NCBI GenBank assembly: GCA_934182615.1
Contig: CAKPRO010000008.1
Span: forward strand, 11,828-75,827
Length of the DNA stretch: 64,000 nt
Direction: 5' to 3'
Origin: an uncultured Bacilli bacterium
GTDB lineage: Bacteria > Bacillota_I > Bacilli_A > RF39 > UBA660
Shown: in pieces, positions 34,000-42,947 of the stretch
Layout: each line of letters begins with the position of its first letter
Numbering within the stretch: the stretch's first letter is position 1
Notes under the pieces: generated by a model
Told to the model about the DNA's origin: nothing
The model's database searches: none
What the model saw: only the letters and a program-made list of their open reading frames with translations
Translations under genes and position numbers: made by a program

Positions 34000-34881
34000 T
34001 TGGAAAAAGCAAAAGTATATTTTACTAAGGAAATTACTGAAGAATCTTTAGTAAAAATATATGAGAAATTAGAAATAGAATTAAAGGGTAATGTAGCTGT
34101 TAAGTTACATTCTGGTGAAGAGGGTAATCAAAATTACTTAAGACCGGAGTTTGTAAAAAATATTATTACTAGAGTAGGAGGCACTGTAGTAGAATGTAAT
34201 ACTGCTTATAATGGAGCAAGAAATACTACTGAGAAACATAAGAAACTAATGGAGGATCATGAATGGAGTAAATATTATAAAGTTGATATTATGGATAGTG
34301 AAGAAGATATGTCTTTAGATATTCCAAATGGTCTTGTTATAAAGAAAGATTATGTTGGTAGTCATTTAGATAATTATGATAGTATGTTAGTGTTATCGCA
34401 CTTTAAAGGACATCCTATGGGAGGTTTTGGTGGTGCTTTAAAACAATTATCAATAGGTGTTGCTTCAAGTGGTGGTAAAGCATATATTCATACTGCTGGT
34501 AAAACTACTGATATGAATAAGTTATGGGATAATTTACCGGAACAAGATAAATTTATTGAAGCAATGGCAGATGCTGCTTCAGCCGTACATAATAAATTTA
34601 AAGGTAATATTGCTTATATAAATGTTATGAAAAATATGAGTGTTGATTGTGACTGCTGTGCGGTTGCAGAAGATCCTTGTATGGAAGATATAGGAGTACT
34701 TGCTAGTTTAGATCCAGTAGCTATTGATAAGGCTTGTCTTGATTTAGTATATAATAGTAGTGATTCTGGTCGTGATCATTTGGTAGAAAGAATTGATACT
34801 AGACATGGTACACATATAATTGAAGCTGCTAATGAAATTGGTTTTGGTAGTAGTGACTATGAACTTATAAATATTGACTAG
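34000..34881 (+). CDS. DUF362-domain protein
   Basis: A 293-residue soluble protein. FKGHPMGGFGGALKQLSIG and SLDPVAIDKACLDLV are hallmarks of DUF362. The segment VDCDCCAVAEDPCMEDIG carries a cluster of cysteines that may bind metal, although the appended ferredoxin domain seen in many members is missing. It starts with TTG behind GAAAGGATGAT; no in-frame ATG lies near. The biochemical function of the family is unknown to me. Confidence 0.85.
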   Translation: MEKAKVYFTKEITEESLVKIYEKLEIELKGNVAVKLHSGEEGNQNYLRPEFVKNIITRVGGTVVECNTAYNGARNTTEKHKKLMEDHEWSKYYKVDIMDSEEDMSLDIPNGLVIKKDYVGSHLDNYDSMLVLSHFKGHPMGGFGGALKQLSIGVASSGGKAYIHTAGKTTDMNKLWDNLPEQDKFIEAMADAASAVHNKFKGNIAYINVMKNMSVDCDCCAVAEDPCMEDIGVLASLDPVAIDKACLDLVYNSSDSGRDHLVERIDTRHGTHIIEAANEIGFGSSDYELINID

Positions 34882-34887
34882 AAGGTA

Positions 34888-34916
34888 TTGTCAAAATTAA
34901 ATAAATATGGTAAAAT
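34888..34916 (+). promoter_or_regulatory. Promoter of tRNA-Glu
   Basis: -35 TTGTCA, a 17-bp spacer and -10 TAAAAT. Confidence 0.7.
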
Positions 34917-34947
34917 AATAATGGCTTGTGAGAAAGAAGCATTATAT

Positions 34948-35024
34948 GGCCTGTTGGTGAAGTGGCTTAACACATTGCCCTCTCAAGGCAACATTCATGG
35001 ATTCGAATTCCATACAGGTCACCA
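34948..35024 (+). tRNA. tRNA-Glu(CTC)
   Basis: A 77-nt tRNA with encoded CCA. Anticodon loop CTCTCAA on stem TTGCC/GGCAA gives CTC; the body (GGCCTGTTGGTGAAGTGG) is typical of tRNA-Glu. Confidence 0.92.
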
Positions 35025-35036
35025 TATTTAAATATT

Positions 35037-35062
35037 AAGAACTTTGTATAGTTCTTTTTTTC
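35037..35062 (+). terminator. Terminator after tRNA-Glu
   Basis: AAGAAC/GTTCTT with an 8-nt loop, then seven T. Confidence 0.8.
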
Positions 35063-35091
35063 TTGCTTTTATTTGACTTTTAGTATATAAT
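35063..35091 (+). promoter_or_regulatory. Promoter of the gene at 35113
   Basis: -35 TTGCTT, a 17-bp spacer and -10 TATAAT. Confidence 0.6.
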
Positions 35092-35112
35092 AGCACGTGA
35101 AAAGAGGAACTG

Positions 35113-36030
35113 ATGGAAAAAATATATTTGGGTAAGGGTAGTGTAATATTTAATAATGTTTGTAAAGAACAAGTATTGTTATCAGAAACTATAAATTTTA
35201 ATAGTAGATATAAAGAAAATATTGAAATATTTTATAAAACTCTTATTGATAAGGGAGTAGTAACTAATTTAGATAACTTTATGAGAAATATAGATAATAT
35301 TAAGATATATAATAAGTGGATGAATGTTTTTAATTTGTTTGATGGAACGATGGCTGAATATGATAGTAAGAAAAATACTATTAGTTTATATACTCCTTAT
35401 TTACTTGAAACGACATTTAATCATGAGTTATTACATGTAGCTAGTTCTTATTATGATAAAGAGAATGATATTAATTATTGTGGTTTTTTTCAAGAAAATA
35501 AGAGTGTTACTTTGGGGGATGCTTTAAATGAGGGGTATACAGAATATTTGAATGATAAATTATTTTATATTGATATTTCTAAAACATATTATTTATATGA
35601 GATGGTTGTGGCATCTTTGATGGAGATTATAGTGGGACCTAATAATATGCAGAAATTGTATTTTGATGGGGATTTGTATTCTTTAATTAATATATTAAAG
35701 AAATATAATACTTTAGATGGTATTAGGAAATTTTTATTGAAGATGGATTTTATTATGGATAATAGGGATAATATGTTACTTAGAAATAAGGTTGTAAAAT
35801 ATATTTATGATGTTAATTATTTTTTGATGGTATCTTATACTAATAAATTATTATATTTATTTAACAGTGGTATTATATCTTTGATAGAGTTAGAATATTT
35901 ATTGGGATTATTTACTTGTAAATTAAAAAAAATATTGGATATTAAGTTACCGATTAGAAGAAGGAAACTTAGAAATAATATTATTGATAATAGAGAGATT
36001 GCTTTATATAAAGTTAAGCAAAGAGTATGA
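35113..36030 (+). CDS. Putative zinc metallopeptidase-like protein
   Basis: A 305-residue protein without signal peptide. NHELLH near residue 102 is an HExxH zinc motif, and NEGYTEYL about 40 residues later supplies a possible third ligand Glu, as in gluzincin-type peptidases. No specific family is recognised. RBS AAAGAGGAAC before the ATG. Its last 17 bp overlap the convergent ylbJ gene. Confidence 0.6.
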   Translation: MEKIYLGKGSVIFNNVCKEQVLLSETINFNSRYKENIEIFYKTLIDKGVVTNLDNFMRNIDNIKIYNKWMNVFNLFDGTMAEYDSKKNTISLYTPYLLETTFNHELLHVASSYYDKENDINYCGFFQENKSVTLGDALNEGYTEYLNDKLFYIDISKTYYLYEMVVASLMEIIVGPNNMQKLYFDGDLYSLINILKKYNTLDGIRKFLLKMDFIMDNRDNMLLRNKVVKYIYDVNYFLMVSYTNKLLYLFNSGIISLIELEYLLGLFTCKLKKILDIKLPIRRRKLRNNIIDNREIALYKVKQRV

Positions 36031-36937
36031 ATAAGATAAATGATATTATACTAGATATTATTGATTGATATATTCTACCTTTTAAGTAGTTATGATATGG
36101 TATATCTTCTAGAATAGAAATTACTTGCATATGAATGGATAAACCTCCGAAAGATATTATTATAGAACTAAATATTACTTTGTATATATCTTTTATATTT
36201 AATAATGATAGAGAAGATAGTCCCATAGTCATTTCAAGAATGCTTTTAATTATTACAGATAAATAATTATTTAATTGAAAGATATGACATATTAGGGTAC
36301 TAATTATTAGAAAAGAAGTAACTGTACCAGCAATCATTAGTAGGGTATTGATACTTCTTTTTATACTGTTTGAAAGAATAGTAGTAAAGCTTTGACAATT
36401 ATTATTTTTAGATATATAATTGTTACTAGGGATATTGTTATTTCTAAATATGATAGCAATAATAATATTTGATAAGATATGACTAATTAGAATTATAATA
36501 CCATAGATATTATTTTTTAAATAGAAGGTTCCTATTGTCTGAAGAATAAATAATGGATTTGAAAAATGAGTATATAAAAGTAAATGAGAAGCTTCATTTT
36601 TGGTTATTAGTTTTAGATCATAAGAATTTTTAATTGCTAGGGCATTACCTGGAAATCCGGATATTAAGGATATGAATAATACTAAGACTGCTTCTTTACT
36701 TATGTTTAATACTTTGGATATAAAATTAGTAATTGTATTTGGTATTATGGTTATAAAGTTATAGTTTATTAAAATATCTGATAAGACAAACATAGGAAAC
36801 ATTGATGGTACTAGGGTGTTAAACCAGATATAGAAGGATGTTAAAATAGTACTTGATACTAAGTTTTTATTAAATAAAACTAGAATTAAAATTAAAAAAG
36901 TAATTAGAATAATAATTAAATTAGAATATTTTTTCAT
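36014..36937 (-). CDS. ylbJ: YlbJ-like sporulation membrane protein
   Basis: A 307-residue membrane protein with about eight helices and the nucleoside-recognition (Gate) fold. ISGFPGNALAIKNSYD, ITKNEASHLLLY and THFSNPLFILQTIG align with the YlbJ pattern GFPxGAK with a following NPxPLF. In Bacillus YlbJ is a sigma-E-dependent protein needed for heat-resistant spores. It is divergent from the sepM/ylbL-like gene, and in Bacillus ylbJ and ylbL also lie close together. Confidence 0.8.
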   Translation of the reverse strand: MKKYSNLIIILITFLILILVLFNKNLVSSTILTSFYIWFNTLVPSMFPMFVLSDILINYNFITIIPNTITNFISKVLNISKEAVLVLFISLISGFPGNALAIKNSYDLKLITKNEASHLLLYTHFSNPLFILQTIGTFYLKNNIYGIIILISHILSNIIIAIIFRNNNIPSNNYISKNNNCQSFTTILSNSIKRSINTLLMIAGTVTSFLIISTLICHIFQLNNYLSVIIKSILEMTMGLSSLSLLNIKDIYKVIFSSIIISFGGLSIHMQVISILEDIPYHNYLKGRIYQSIISSIISFILFILFA

Positions 36938-36981
36938 AATTTAATATATGATATAACATAAGAGAAAAGAAGGAGAATATA

Positions 36982-37965
36982 ATGAAAATAAAAGAATTTA
37001 TTAAAGAGAATTATAAGTTTATAATATTAATGATTATGATAGTATTATTCTTTAATATTAGATTACCATACTATATTATGGCTCCAGGTGGTACTATTAA
37101 TATTACTGATAGAGTGGTTATGGATAATTATAATAAAAGTAGTAAGGGTAGTTTAAATATGCTTTATGTAAGTGAGTATGAGGGAACACCAGCTTCTTTA
37201 CTAATGGCTAAATTAAAGAGTTATGATATAGAGAGTAATAAAGATAGACAAATATCTAATGAATCAGTAAAAGAAATTAATAGAAGAAATACTATTATGA
37301 GAGATAATTCTTTAGATATTGCTACGATGGTTGCTTATGCTGAGGCTGGTAAAGATATTAAGATTAAGAGCAAAAAGAATGTTGTTATTGCTAGAACTAA
37401 AGATAATGGATTAGAAGTAGGAGATATTATATTATCAGTAGATGGTAAAGAGAGTAATGATGTTAGTGATATTAGGAAGATTATTAATACTAAGAATGAA
37501 AATGATATAGTTAAATTTAAAGTATTAAGAAATAATAAAGAAATAGAAGTGGATAGTAAAATATATTTAGAAGATAATTCTAAAGTAGTAGGAGTTATTA
37601 TTATTACTGAGTATGATTATGATATTAATCCTAAAGTAGATATTAAGTTTAAAAATAGTGAATCAGGTTCTTCTGGTGGACTTATGTTAACGCTTACTAT
37701 TTATAATGCTATTACTGATGAAGATATTATTAAAGATCGTAAGATAGCGGGTACTGGAACAATATCTTTTGATGGTACAGTAGGAGAAATAGATGGCGTT
37801 AAATATAAGATAATGGGAGCTGCTAAAGACAATGTTGATATTGTATTTGTTCCTACTGCTAACTATGAAGAAGCAATTATGACTAAGAATAAATATAAAT
37901 ATGATTTGGATATTGTAAGAGTAGATACTTTTGATGAGGCAATAGATTATCTTAAAAATAATTAG
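36982..37965 (+). CDS. sepM: SepM/YlbL-family PDZ and Lon-type serine protease
   Basis: A membrane-anchored protease of 327 residues. The N-terminal helix (14-32) is followed by a PDZ domain (GLEVGDIILSVDGKE near residue 140) and a Lon-like proteolytic domain with the Ser in SGSSGGLMLTLT near residue 232 and the Lys in GVKYKIMGAA near 275. In streptococci SepM processes a competence peptide; in Bacillus YlbL is implicated in the DNA damage response. RBS AGAAGGAG. Confidence 0.9.
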   Translation: MKIKEFIKENYKFIILMIMIVLFFNIRLPYYIMAPGGTINITDRVVMDNYNKSSKGSLNMLYVSEYEGTPASLLMAKLKSYDIESNKDRQISNESVKEINRRNTIMRDNSLDIATMVAYAEAGKDIKIKSKKNVVIARTKDNGLEVGDIILSVDGKESNDVSDIRKIINTKNENDIVKFKVLRNNKEIEVDSKIYLEDNSKVVGVIIITEYDYDINPKVDIKFKNSESGSSGGLMLTLTIYNAITDEDIIKDRKIAGTGTISFDGTVGEIDGVKYKIMGAAKDNVDIVFVPTANYEEAIMTKNKYKYDLDIVRVDTFDEAIDYLKNN

Positions 37966-37974
37966 TAATAAATA

Positions 37975-38003
37975 TTGAAAATTAAAAAAGTTTATGATAA
38001 AAT
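37975..38003 (+). promoter_or_regulatory. Promoter of the second poly-G leader
   Basis: -35 TTGAAA, a 17-bp spacer and -10 TAAAAT; same boxes and spacing as the copy at 16727. Confidence 0.75.
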
Positions 38004-38035
38004 TAATACATAAAGTATGAAAGGAGGCCCTGCCT

Positions 38036-38089
38036 ATGGAAGTATTAGATATAGTTAACAACAAGTTAATTTTCGGGGGGGGGTTGTAA
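38036..38089 (+). CDS. Leader peptide with poly-G tract, copy 2
   Basis: A 17-codon ORF (MEVLDIVNNKLIFGGGL) behind a strong AAAGGAGG site 8 nt upstream. It reads into nine G (38075-38083) and stops at 38087-38089. With one G fewer or two more the frame stays open through the whole hairpin to the TAG at 38154-38156, exactly as in copy 1. That frame shares NLNI, NNINKDYE and T with copy 1. It lies upstream of the second BspA-like gene. Confidence 0.6.
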   Translation: MEVLDIVNNKLIFGGGL

Positions 38090-38117
38090 TCTAAATATAA
38101 ATAATAATATTAATAAA

Positions 38118-38163
38118 GACTATGAAGTAACTAGTAGTAATACTAGTCTTTCATAGTCTTTTT
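38118..38163 (+). terminator. Conserved two-tier terminator in leader copy 2
   Basis: Lower stem GACTATGAA (38118-38126) with TTCATAGTC (38150-38158), upper stem ACTAGTA/TACTAGT with a GTAA tetraloop (38130-38147), then five T. The downstream gene starts about 18 nt later. Confidence 0.75.
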
Positions 38164-38181
38164 ACTATTGGAGGAATAATT

Positions 38182-40296
38182 ATGAACAAGTATAAGTTAT
38201 ATATGATATTTGGTATAGTATTATTAGGTTTATCTATTACTGGTAGTTTAGCATATTATATATGGAGTAGTAGTACTACTAGTATATCAGGTAATTTATG
38301 TTTACCAGAGATATATTTTACTGGAGGAGCTACGATTAATGGTAAATTAAAACCAGTATCTAGTAAAGAAGAAGGATTAATTAAAGAAGTAGAAGTAAAC
38401 TTACATAAAACTTGTAATAATGATACTGCAGTAATGAATCTATATTTAAGTTTAGATTTATTACCTACAGCCTTACAAGAAAATACTTTTGTCTATGAAT
38501 TATATAATGGTAGTAATGAATTAATAACTAGTGGTAACTTTAGTGATAAGAAACAAGGTGATACTATAACACTAGCTAATAATGAAATAGTAACTAGTAA
38601 TGTATCTATATATACTTTATATATTTATATAGATGGTAATAGAGATAATCCTATTACTATGAGTAATCAAAACTTTAGATTTAATATTTATGGAGAAGGA
38701 ACTGGAGCTATATATAAAGAAAATGTAATCCAAAATGAAACTACAACTCCCTCTAGTTCATCATCAACATTTCTAAATACTGAAGTACTTAGAAATCAAA
38801 TAGAATCTATAACAATAGAGAAAAATAATATAGTACCAAGTGATGCAAAATATAGTAAAGATATATCATCAAAACAAGATGGAAGTGTAATGTTATGGTA
38901 TACAGATAAAGATAATAATAGTTTATATGAAGTATCAATAGGTAGTGAGAATGGTTCACTTGAAGCTAACACTAATGGTAGTGGTATGTTCTCTTACTTA
39001 GATAATGTAGATATTCTAGATTTAACTGGTTTAAATACTAGTAATATGACTAGTATGAGTAAAATGTTTTACAATAGTACTAGTCTTAAAAACATAGATG
39101 TATCAGGATTCGATACATCAAAAGTAGTAAATATGGATTATATGTTTTTTGGATGTAATAATTTGAAAAATTTAAATGTGTTTAATTTTAATACTAGCAA
39201 AGTTAGAAATATGACCGGTATGTTTGAAGATTGTTCTAATATAGAAAAACTTGATTTAAGTAATTTTGATACAGCAAATGTTTTATATATGGGTACTCCG
39301 GGATATGGATATGGAGGAATGTTTCAAGGATGTACAAATTTAAAAAGTATTAATCTAAGTAGTTTTGATACAAGTAAAGTAATTTTGATGGGTAATATGT
39401 TTAGAAACTGTAAATCACTTGAGAGTATAGATTTATCAAGTTTTAATACATCAAATGTGACAAATATGGCTAGTATTTTTCGGAACTGTAGTTCTATCAA
39501 AAAATTAAATTTGTCGAATTTCGACACATCAACTGTAACTAGTATGGCTGATATGTTTAACGGCTGTTTAGTATTAAATAATCTCGATTTATCAAGTTTT
39601 AATACATCAAATGTAACTAGTATGTCTGGTATGTTTACATACTGTTCTAATATAGAAAAACTTGATTTAAGTAATTTTAATACATCAAATGTAACAAATA
39701 TGACTTCTATGTTTAGAGGATGTAAATTATTGACGAATTTAAATATTAGTAATTTTAACACTAGTAAAGTCACTAATATGTCATCTATGTTTTCTAGTTG
39801 CAAGTCACTTGAAAACTTGTCTTTATTAAATTTTGATACATCAAATGTAACAAATATGAATAATATGTTTAATGATTGTAGTTCTCTTAAAATTGTTGAT
39901 TTATCAAGTTTTGATACCAGCAAAGTAACAATTATGGCTGGTATGTTTGCATACTGTACTGCAATTGAAGAACTTAATTTAACTAATTTTGATACATCAA
40001 ATGTAACAACTATGGATAGCATGTTTTGCAATTGTAGTTCACTTAAAATTGTTGATTTATCAAGTTTTAATACATCAAATGTAACTGATATGGGATTAAT
40101 GTTTAGAATGTGTGGTAAATTAAAAACAATTTATGCTTCAAGTTTGTGGAATGTTAATAAGGTTGACGATTCTTTTCAGATGTTTTTTTGTTGTGGTTCC
40201 CTTGCTGGAAGAGTACCATTTGATAGTAGTAAAATAGATGTAAGTATGGCTAATTATACTAATGGATATTTAACATATAAAAAGAATACTAATTAG
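38182..40296 (+). CDS. BspA-like secreted leucine-rich-repeat protein with TasA-like N-domain, copy 2
   Basis: A 704-residue surface protein. The SipW-type signal (residues 1-28, ending GSLAYYIW) leads into a TasA-like domain to about residue 185 that resembles the protein at 22534, then a Ser-rich linker, and about 16 DUF285 repeats (SxFNTSNVTNMxxMFxxC) to about residue 680. No sortase motif. Codon use within the repeats alternates between atca/agtt forms, consistent with internal duplication. RBS TTGGAGGAATAATT. As with copy 1, transcription should depend on read-through of the leader terminator. Confidence 0.88.
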   Translation: MNKYKLYMIFGIVLLGLSITGSLAYYIWSSSTTSISGNLCLPEIYFTGGATINGKLKPVSSKEEGLIKEVEVNLHKTCNNDTAVMNLYLSLDLLPTALQENTFVYELYNGSNELITSGNFSDKKQGDTITLANNEIVTSNVSIYTLYIYIDGNRDNPITMSNQNFRFNIYGEGTGAIYKENVIQNETTTPSSSSSTFLNTEVLRNQIESITIEKNNIVPSDAKYSKDISSKQDGSVMLWYTDKDNNSLYEVSIGSENGSLEANTNGSGMFSYLDNVDILDLTGLNTSNMTSMSKMFYNSTSLKNIDVSGFDTSKVVNMDYMFFGCNNLKNLNVFNFNTSKVRNMTGMFEDCSNIEKLDLSNFDTANVLYMGTPGYGYGGMFQGCTNLKSINLSSFDTSKVILMGNMFRNCKSLESIDLSSFNTSNVTNMASIFRNCSSIKKLNLSNFDTSTVTSMADMFNGCLVLNNLDLSSFNTSNVTSMSGMFTYCSNIEKLDLSNFNTSNVTNMTSMFRGCKLLTNLNISNFNTSKVTNMSSMFSSCKSLENLSLLNFDTSNVTNMNNMFNDCSSLKIVDLSSFDTSKVTIMAGMFAYCTAIEELNLTNFDTSNVTTMDSMFCNCSSLKIVDLSSFNTSNVTDMGLMFRMCGKLKTIYASSLWNVNKVDDSFQMFFCCGSLAGRVPFDSSKIDVSMANYTNGYLTYKKNTN

Positions 40297-40322
40297 AGAG
40301 ATAAGTAATTGTCTCTCTTTTC
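40295..40322 (+). terminator. Terminator after the second BspA-like gene
   Basis: AGAGAGA/TCTCTCT with a 10-nt loop, then T. Confidence 0.7.
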
Positions 40323-40418
40323 AGTTAAGAGGTACTTCACCCCGAATATAATATCTTATGACTATTCATTCCTAGACCTTAGACTAGGAATGACATGAAA
40401 TGATCTTGGCATTTCATG
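40322..40418 (+). repeat. Twin-hairpin element e5
   Basis: The 5' part carries GTTAAGAGG, TTCACC, GAATATAATATCTTAT. Hairpin 1 (arms 40367-40375, 40384-40392, loop ACCTTAGA), one A, hairpin 2 (arms 40394-40402, 40410-40418, loop ATCTTGG); both 9 bp and perfect. Confidence 0.75.
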
Positions 40419-40490
40419 AAAGGTGATAAATATATCTTTTCAAAAATATAAAAATGTATTATAATTAAATAAATAGAGGAGATATAGATT

Positions 40491-41753
40491 ATGAGAAAGA
40501 AAACTAGAGTAAAGAGAAGTTTAGTAGTAGTAATTATTGTATTAGTATTAATATTATTATTATTAGGAGGTTTATTTATATTAAATAAGAATAATAAGAT
40601 AGAACCTAGAAAAGATAAGAATATAATGATAAAATTAAATACTTTAGAAGAAGTAAATAGTTTTAGTAAAGATAAGAATATTAAAGTTAATATTAGTTAT
40701 GAATATAATGATAGTATTGAGAAAGATAAAGTAATTAGTCAGAGTATTAAAGAAGGGGATAGTATTAAAGATGTTACTTCAATTGATGTAGTAGTATCTC
40801 TTGGTAAATTAGATAAAGATAAACTTGCTAGTGATGGTATTAATGAATTAGGTAAAGTACCTATTATGATGTATCATGGTATTAGAGAAAAGACTAGTAA
40901 TAGTACTGGTACAGTAGGAGGTAATGTTGATAAAGATGGTTATAATAGAACACCGGAAGCTTTTAGAGAAGACTTGGAGTTTTATTATGAAAATGGTTAT
41001 GAAATGATTAGACTAGATGATTATATTAATGGTATTGTAAAAGCTAGTTATGGTAAGAGTCCTATTATACTTACTTTTGATGATGGTAATGAAGATAATA
41101 TTAAGGTTACTGGTCTTGATGATAATGGTAATATTATTATTGATAAGAATAGTGCTGTTGGTATATTAGAGGAATTTAAAAAGAAACATCCTGATACTAA
41201 TGTTACTGCTACATTCTTTGTAAATGGTGGTATATTTAATCAAAGTGAATATAATGATAAGATATTAAAATGGATGGTAGATAATGGTTATGATATAGGT
41301 AATCATACACAGACACATCTAGATATTAAGAAATCTAGTGGTGATAGAGTACAAAAAGAAATAGCTTATGTATATGATGAGTTAGAGAAAGTAATACCTG
41401 GTAAATATGTTAAAATTATTGCTTTACCATTTGGTAGTCCTTATGTTAAAACACATGATAATTTTAAATATGTTTTATCTACTAGTTATAATGGAAAAAC
41501 ATATGAGACTGAGGCTGCTTTAAGAGTAGGTTGGGAACCTGAAGTATCATGTTTTGATAAAGATTTTGATAAGACTTTCTTAAAGAGATGTCGTGCTTAT
41601 GATAATAATGGTAAAGATTTTGATATAGATATGGTATTTAATATGTTAAAGAAGAATAAATATATATCTGATGGAGATGCCTCTACTATTGTTATTAAAG
41701 AAGTAGATAAAGATAAGTTAGGTACTACGGATAAGAAAGTAATTACTTATTAG
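40491..41753 (+). CDS. Membrane-anchored polysaccharide deacetylase with PASTA-like domain
   Basis: A 420-residue protein: N-terminal membrane helix (residues 11-31), a PASTA-like segment (about 40-110, VISQSIKEGDSI), then a NodB-type carbohydrate esterase domain. ILTFDDGNED holds the catalytic and metal Asp pair, and GNHTQTHLD the metal His pair. It probably removes acetyl groups from peptidoglycan or another wall glycan outside the cell. The gene is followed by two pilin-like genes with only 8 and 4 nt between them, so all three are one transcription unit. RBS AGAGGAGATATAG. Confidence 0.85.
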   Translation: MRKKTRVKRSLVVVIIVLVLILLLLGGLFILNKNNKIEPRKDKNIMIKLNTLEEVNSFSKDKNIKVNISYEYNDSIEKDKVISQSIKEGDSIKDVTSIDVVVSLGKLDKDKLASDGINELGKVPIMMYHGIREKTSNSTGTVGGNVDKDGYNRTPEAFREDLEFYYENGYEMIRLDDYINGIVKASYGKSPIILTFDDGNEDNIKVTGLDDNGNIIIDKNSAVGILEEFKKKHPDTNVTATFFVNGGIFNQSEYNDKILKWMVDNGYDIGNHTQTHLDIKKSSGDRVQKEIAYVYDELEKVIPGKYVKIIALPFGSPYVKTHDNFKYVLSTSYNGKTYETEAALRVGWEPEVSCFDKDFDKTFLKRCRAYDNNGKDFDIDMVFNMLKKNKYISDGDASTIVIKEVDKDKLGTTDKKVITY

Positions 41754-41761
41754 GAGGATTT

Positions 41762-42091
41762 ATGAAGTTAAATAATAAAGGTTTTGCTATAACTGCGGTT
41801 CTATATGGATTACTTATTTTATTTGTTTCAATTGTAGGATATTATTTGACTATGTTAGGTACTAAGAAGAATAGACTAGATCAAACTATAACTGAAGTTG
41901 AAAAAGAGAGTGCATTTGATTATCAATTAGGTGTTGATAATAGAGAACTTAGTTATCCTTATAGAGCAGAATATACTGGAAAATATGTATTTGATGATGG
42001 CTGCTATGTTTATTTATATAAATATAAAGTGTATAATAGAGAGGATATTAGATGTGAAGGTAAATTAGAAAAGATATTTATGCAAAGGTGA
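41762..42091 (+). CDS. Prepilin-like protein
   Basis: A 109-residue protein starting NNKGFAITAVLYGLLILF, a short basic leader, Gly-Phe cleavage site and hydrophobic helix as in type IV pilin-like proteins, although Glu5 is absent (Thr instead), so class III/pseudopilin status is uncertain. Two Cys follow in the globular part. RBS AGGAGGATTT overlaps the stop region of the deacetylase. Confidence 0.6.
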   Translation: MKLNNKGFAITAVLYGLLILFVSIVGYYLTMLGTKKNRLDQTITEVEKESAFDYQLGVDNRELSYPYRAEYTGKYVFDDGCYVYLYKYKVYNREDIRCEGKLEKIFMQR

Positions 42092-42095
42092 TAAT

Positions 42096-42476
42096 ATGAA
42101 TAGAAAAGGATTTACATTAATTGAAGTTATTATGGTAATTGCTATTATTTCATTACTAGCAATGCTTATTACTCCTAATGTGATGAGTTTTATTAATAAG
42201 AATAATAAGAAATCGTGTGAAAAATTAATTGATAATATTGAGAGTGCTACTAAAATGTATGTTAATCAAAATAAGTATGAGTTAGGTTTTGATTGTAGTG
42301 GTACTGCTAAAGAGATTAGACTGCAGACATTAATTGATAATGATAATATTAGTAGTCCTATTATTAATCCAGTTACTAAGGAAAAGGTTGATTATAATAA
42401 TACTATTTCAGTTATTTATAATTGTGATAATAAAGTGTTTACTTATAAGGTTAATGGAATAAATTGTAATAAATAA
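42096..42476 (+). CDS. Type IV pilin-like protein
   Basis: A 126-residue protein with the classic site RKGFTLIEVIMVIAIISLL: cleavage after Gly, N-methyl Phe, and Glu5. The globular part has three Cys and a pattern like CDNKVFTYKVNGINC. No pilus ATPase, platform protein or prepilin peptidase lies in the window. Coupled to the gene before it (4 nt apart). Confidence 0.8.
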   Translation: MNRKGFTLIEVIMVIAIISLLAMLITPNVMSFINKNNKKSCEKLIDNIESATKMYVNQNKYELGFDCSGTAKEIRLQTLIDNDNISSPIINPVTKEKVDYNNTISVIYNCDNKVFTYKVNGINCNK

Positions 42477-42485
42477 AAAAAGATA

Positions 42486-42514
42486 TTGTTTTTTATAAAA
42501 AAATATGGTAAAAT
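42486..42514 (+). promoter_or_regulatory. Promoter of sepF
   Basis: -35 TTGTTT, a 17-bp spacer and -10 TAAAAT. Confidence 0.65.
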
Positions 42515-42537
42515 GAAGAAGAATAGGAGAGATTGAT

Positions 42538-42930
42538 ATGGCACTAAATAAATTAAAAAAATTTGTGACTGAAGAAGTTATGGATGAAGTATCTGAAGAT
42601 GAATTTTACGATGCTGAAAATGTTACTATGCCTAGTGGTAGTGGTAAAATGATTCTTTTAGAACCACGTGCATATTCAGAAAGTCAACAGATAGCAGATC
42701 ATCTTAAAAAAAGAAATACAGTAGTAGTAAATATGAAAAGAGTAACTCCTGATCAAGCAAAAAGAATAGTGGATTTTTTAAGTGGTACAGTGTATGCTAT
42801 TGGTGGTGATCTTCAGAAAATTGGTGGAGGAATATTTTTATGTACTCCTAAAAATGTAAATGTTGAAGGTTCAATATCTGAAGAGGATGAAAAAAGTAAA
42901 AAGAAAAATGATCCAGATTTAGAATGGTAA
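42538..42930 (+). CDS. sepF: Cell division protein SepF
   Basis: A 130-residue FtsZ-binding protein that anchors the Z ring in Gram-positive bacteria. The SepF core is clear: EPRAYSESQQIADHLKKRN, VVVNMKRVTPDQAKRIVDFL and GTVYAIGGDLQKIGGGIFL. A linker of charged residues lies between the N-terminal segment, which contains LNKLKKFV, and the core. It directly precedes divIVA, the common arrangement in Firmicutes. Confidence 0.93.
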   Translation: MALNKLKKFVTEEVMDEVSEDEFYDAENVTMPSGSGKMILLEPRAYSESQQIADHLKKRNTVVVNMKRVTPDQAKRIVDFLSGTVYAIGGDLQKIGGGIFLCTPKNVNVEGSISEEDEKSKKKNDPDLEW

Positions 42931-42947
42931 TAAAGTAGGTGGCTTTT

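Noticed and set aside
39324..40031. 235-codon minus ORF in the BspA-like gene
   Set aside because: It mirrors the DUF285 repeats on the other strand, with no RBS.
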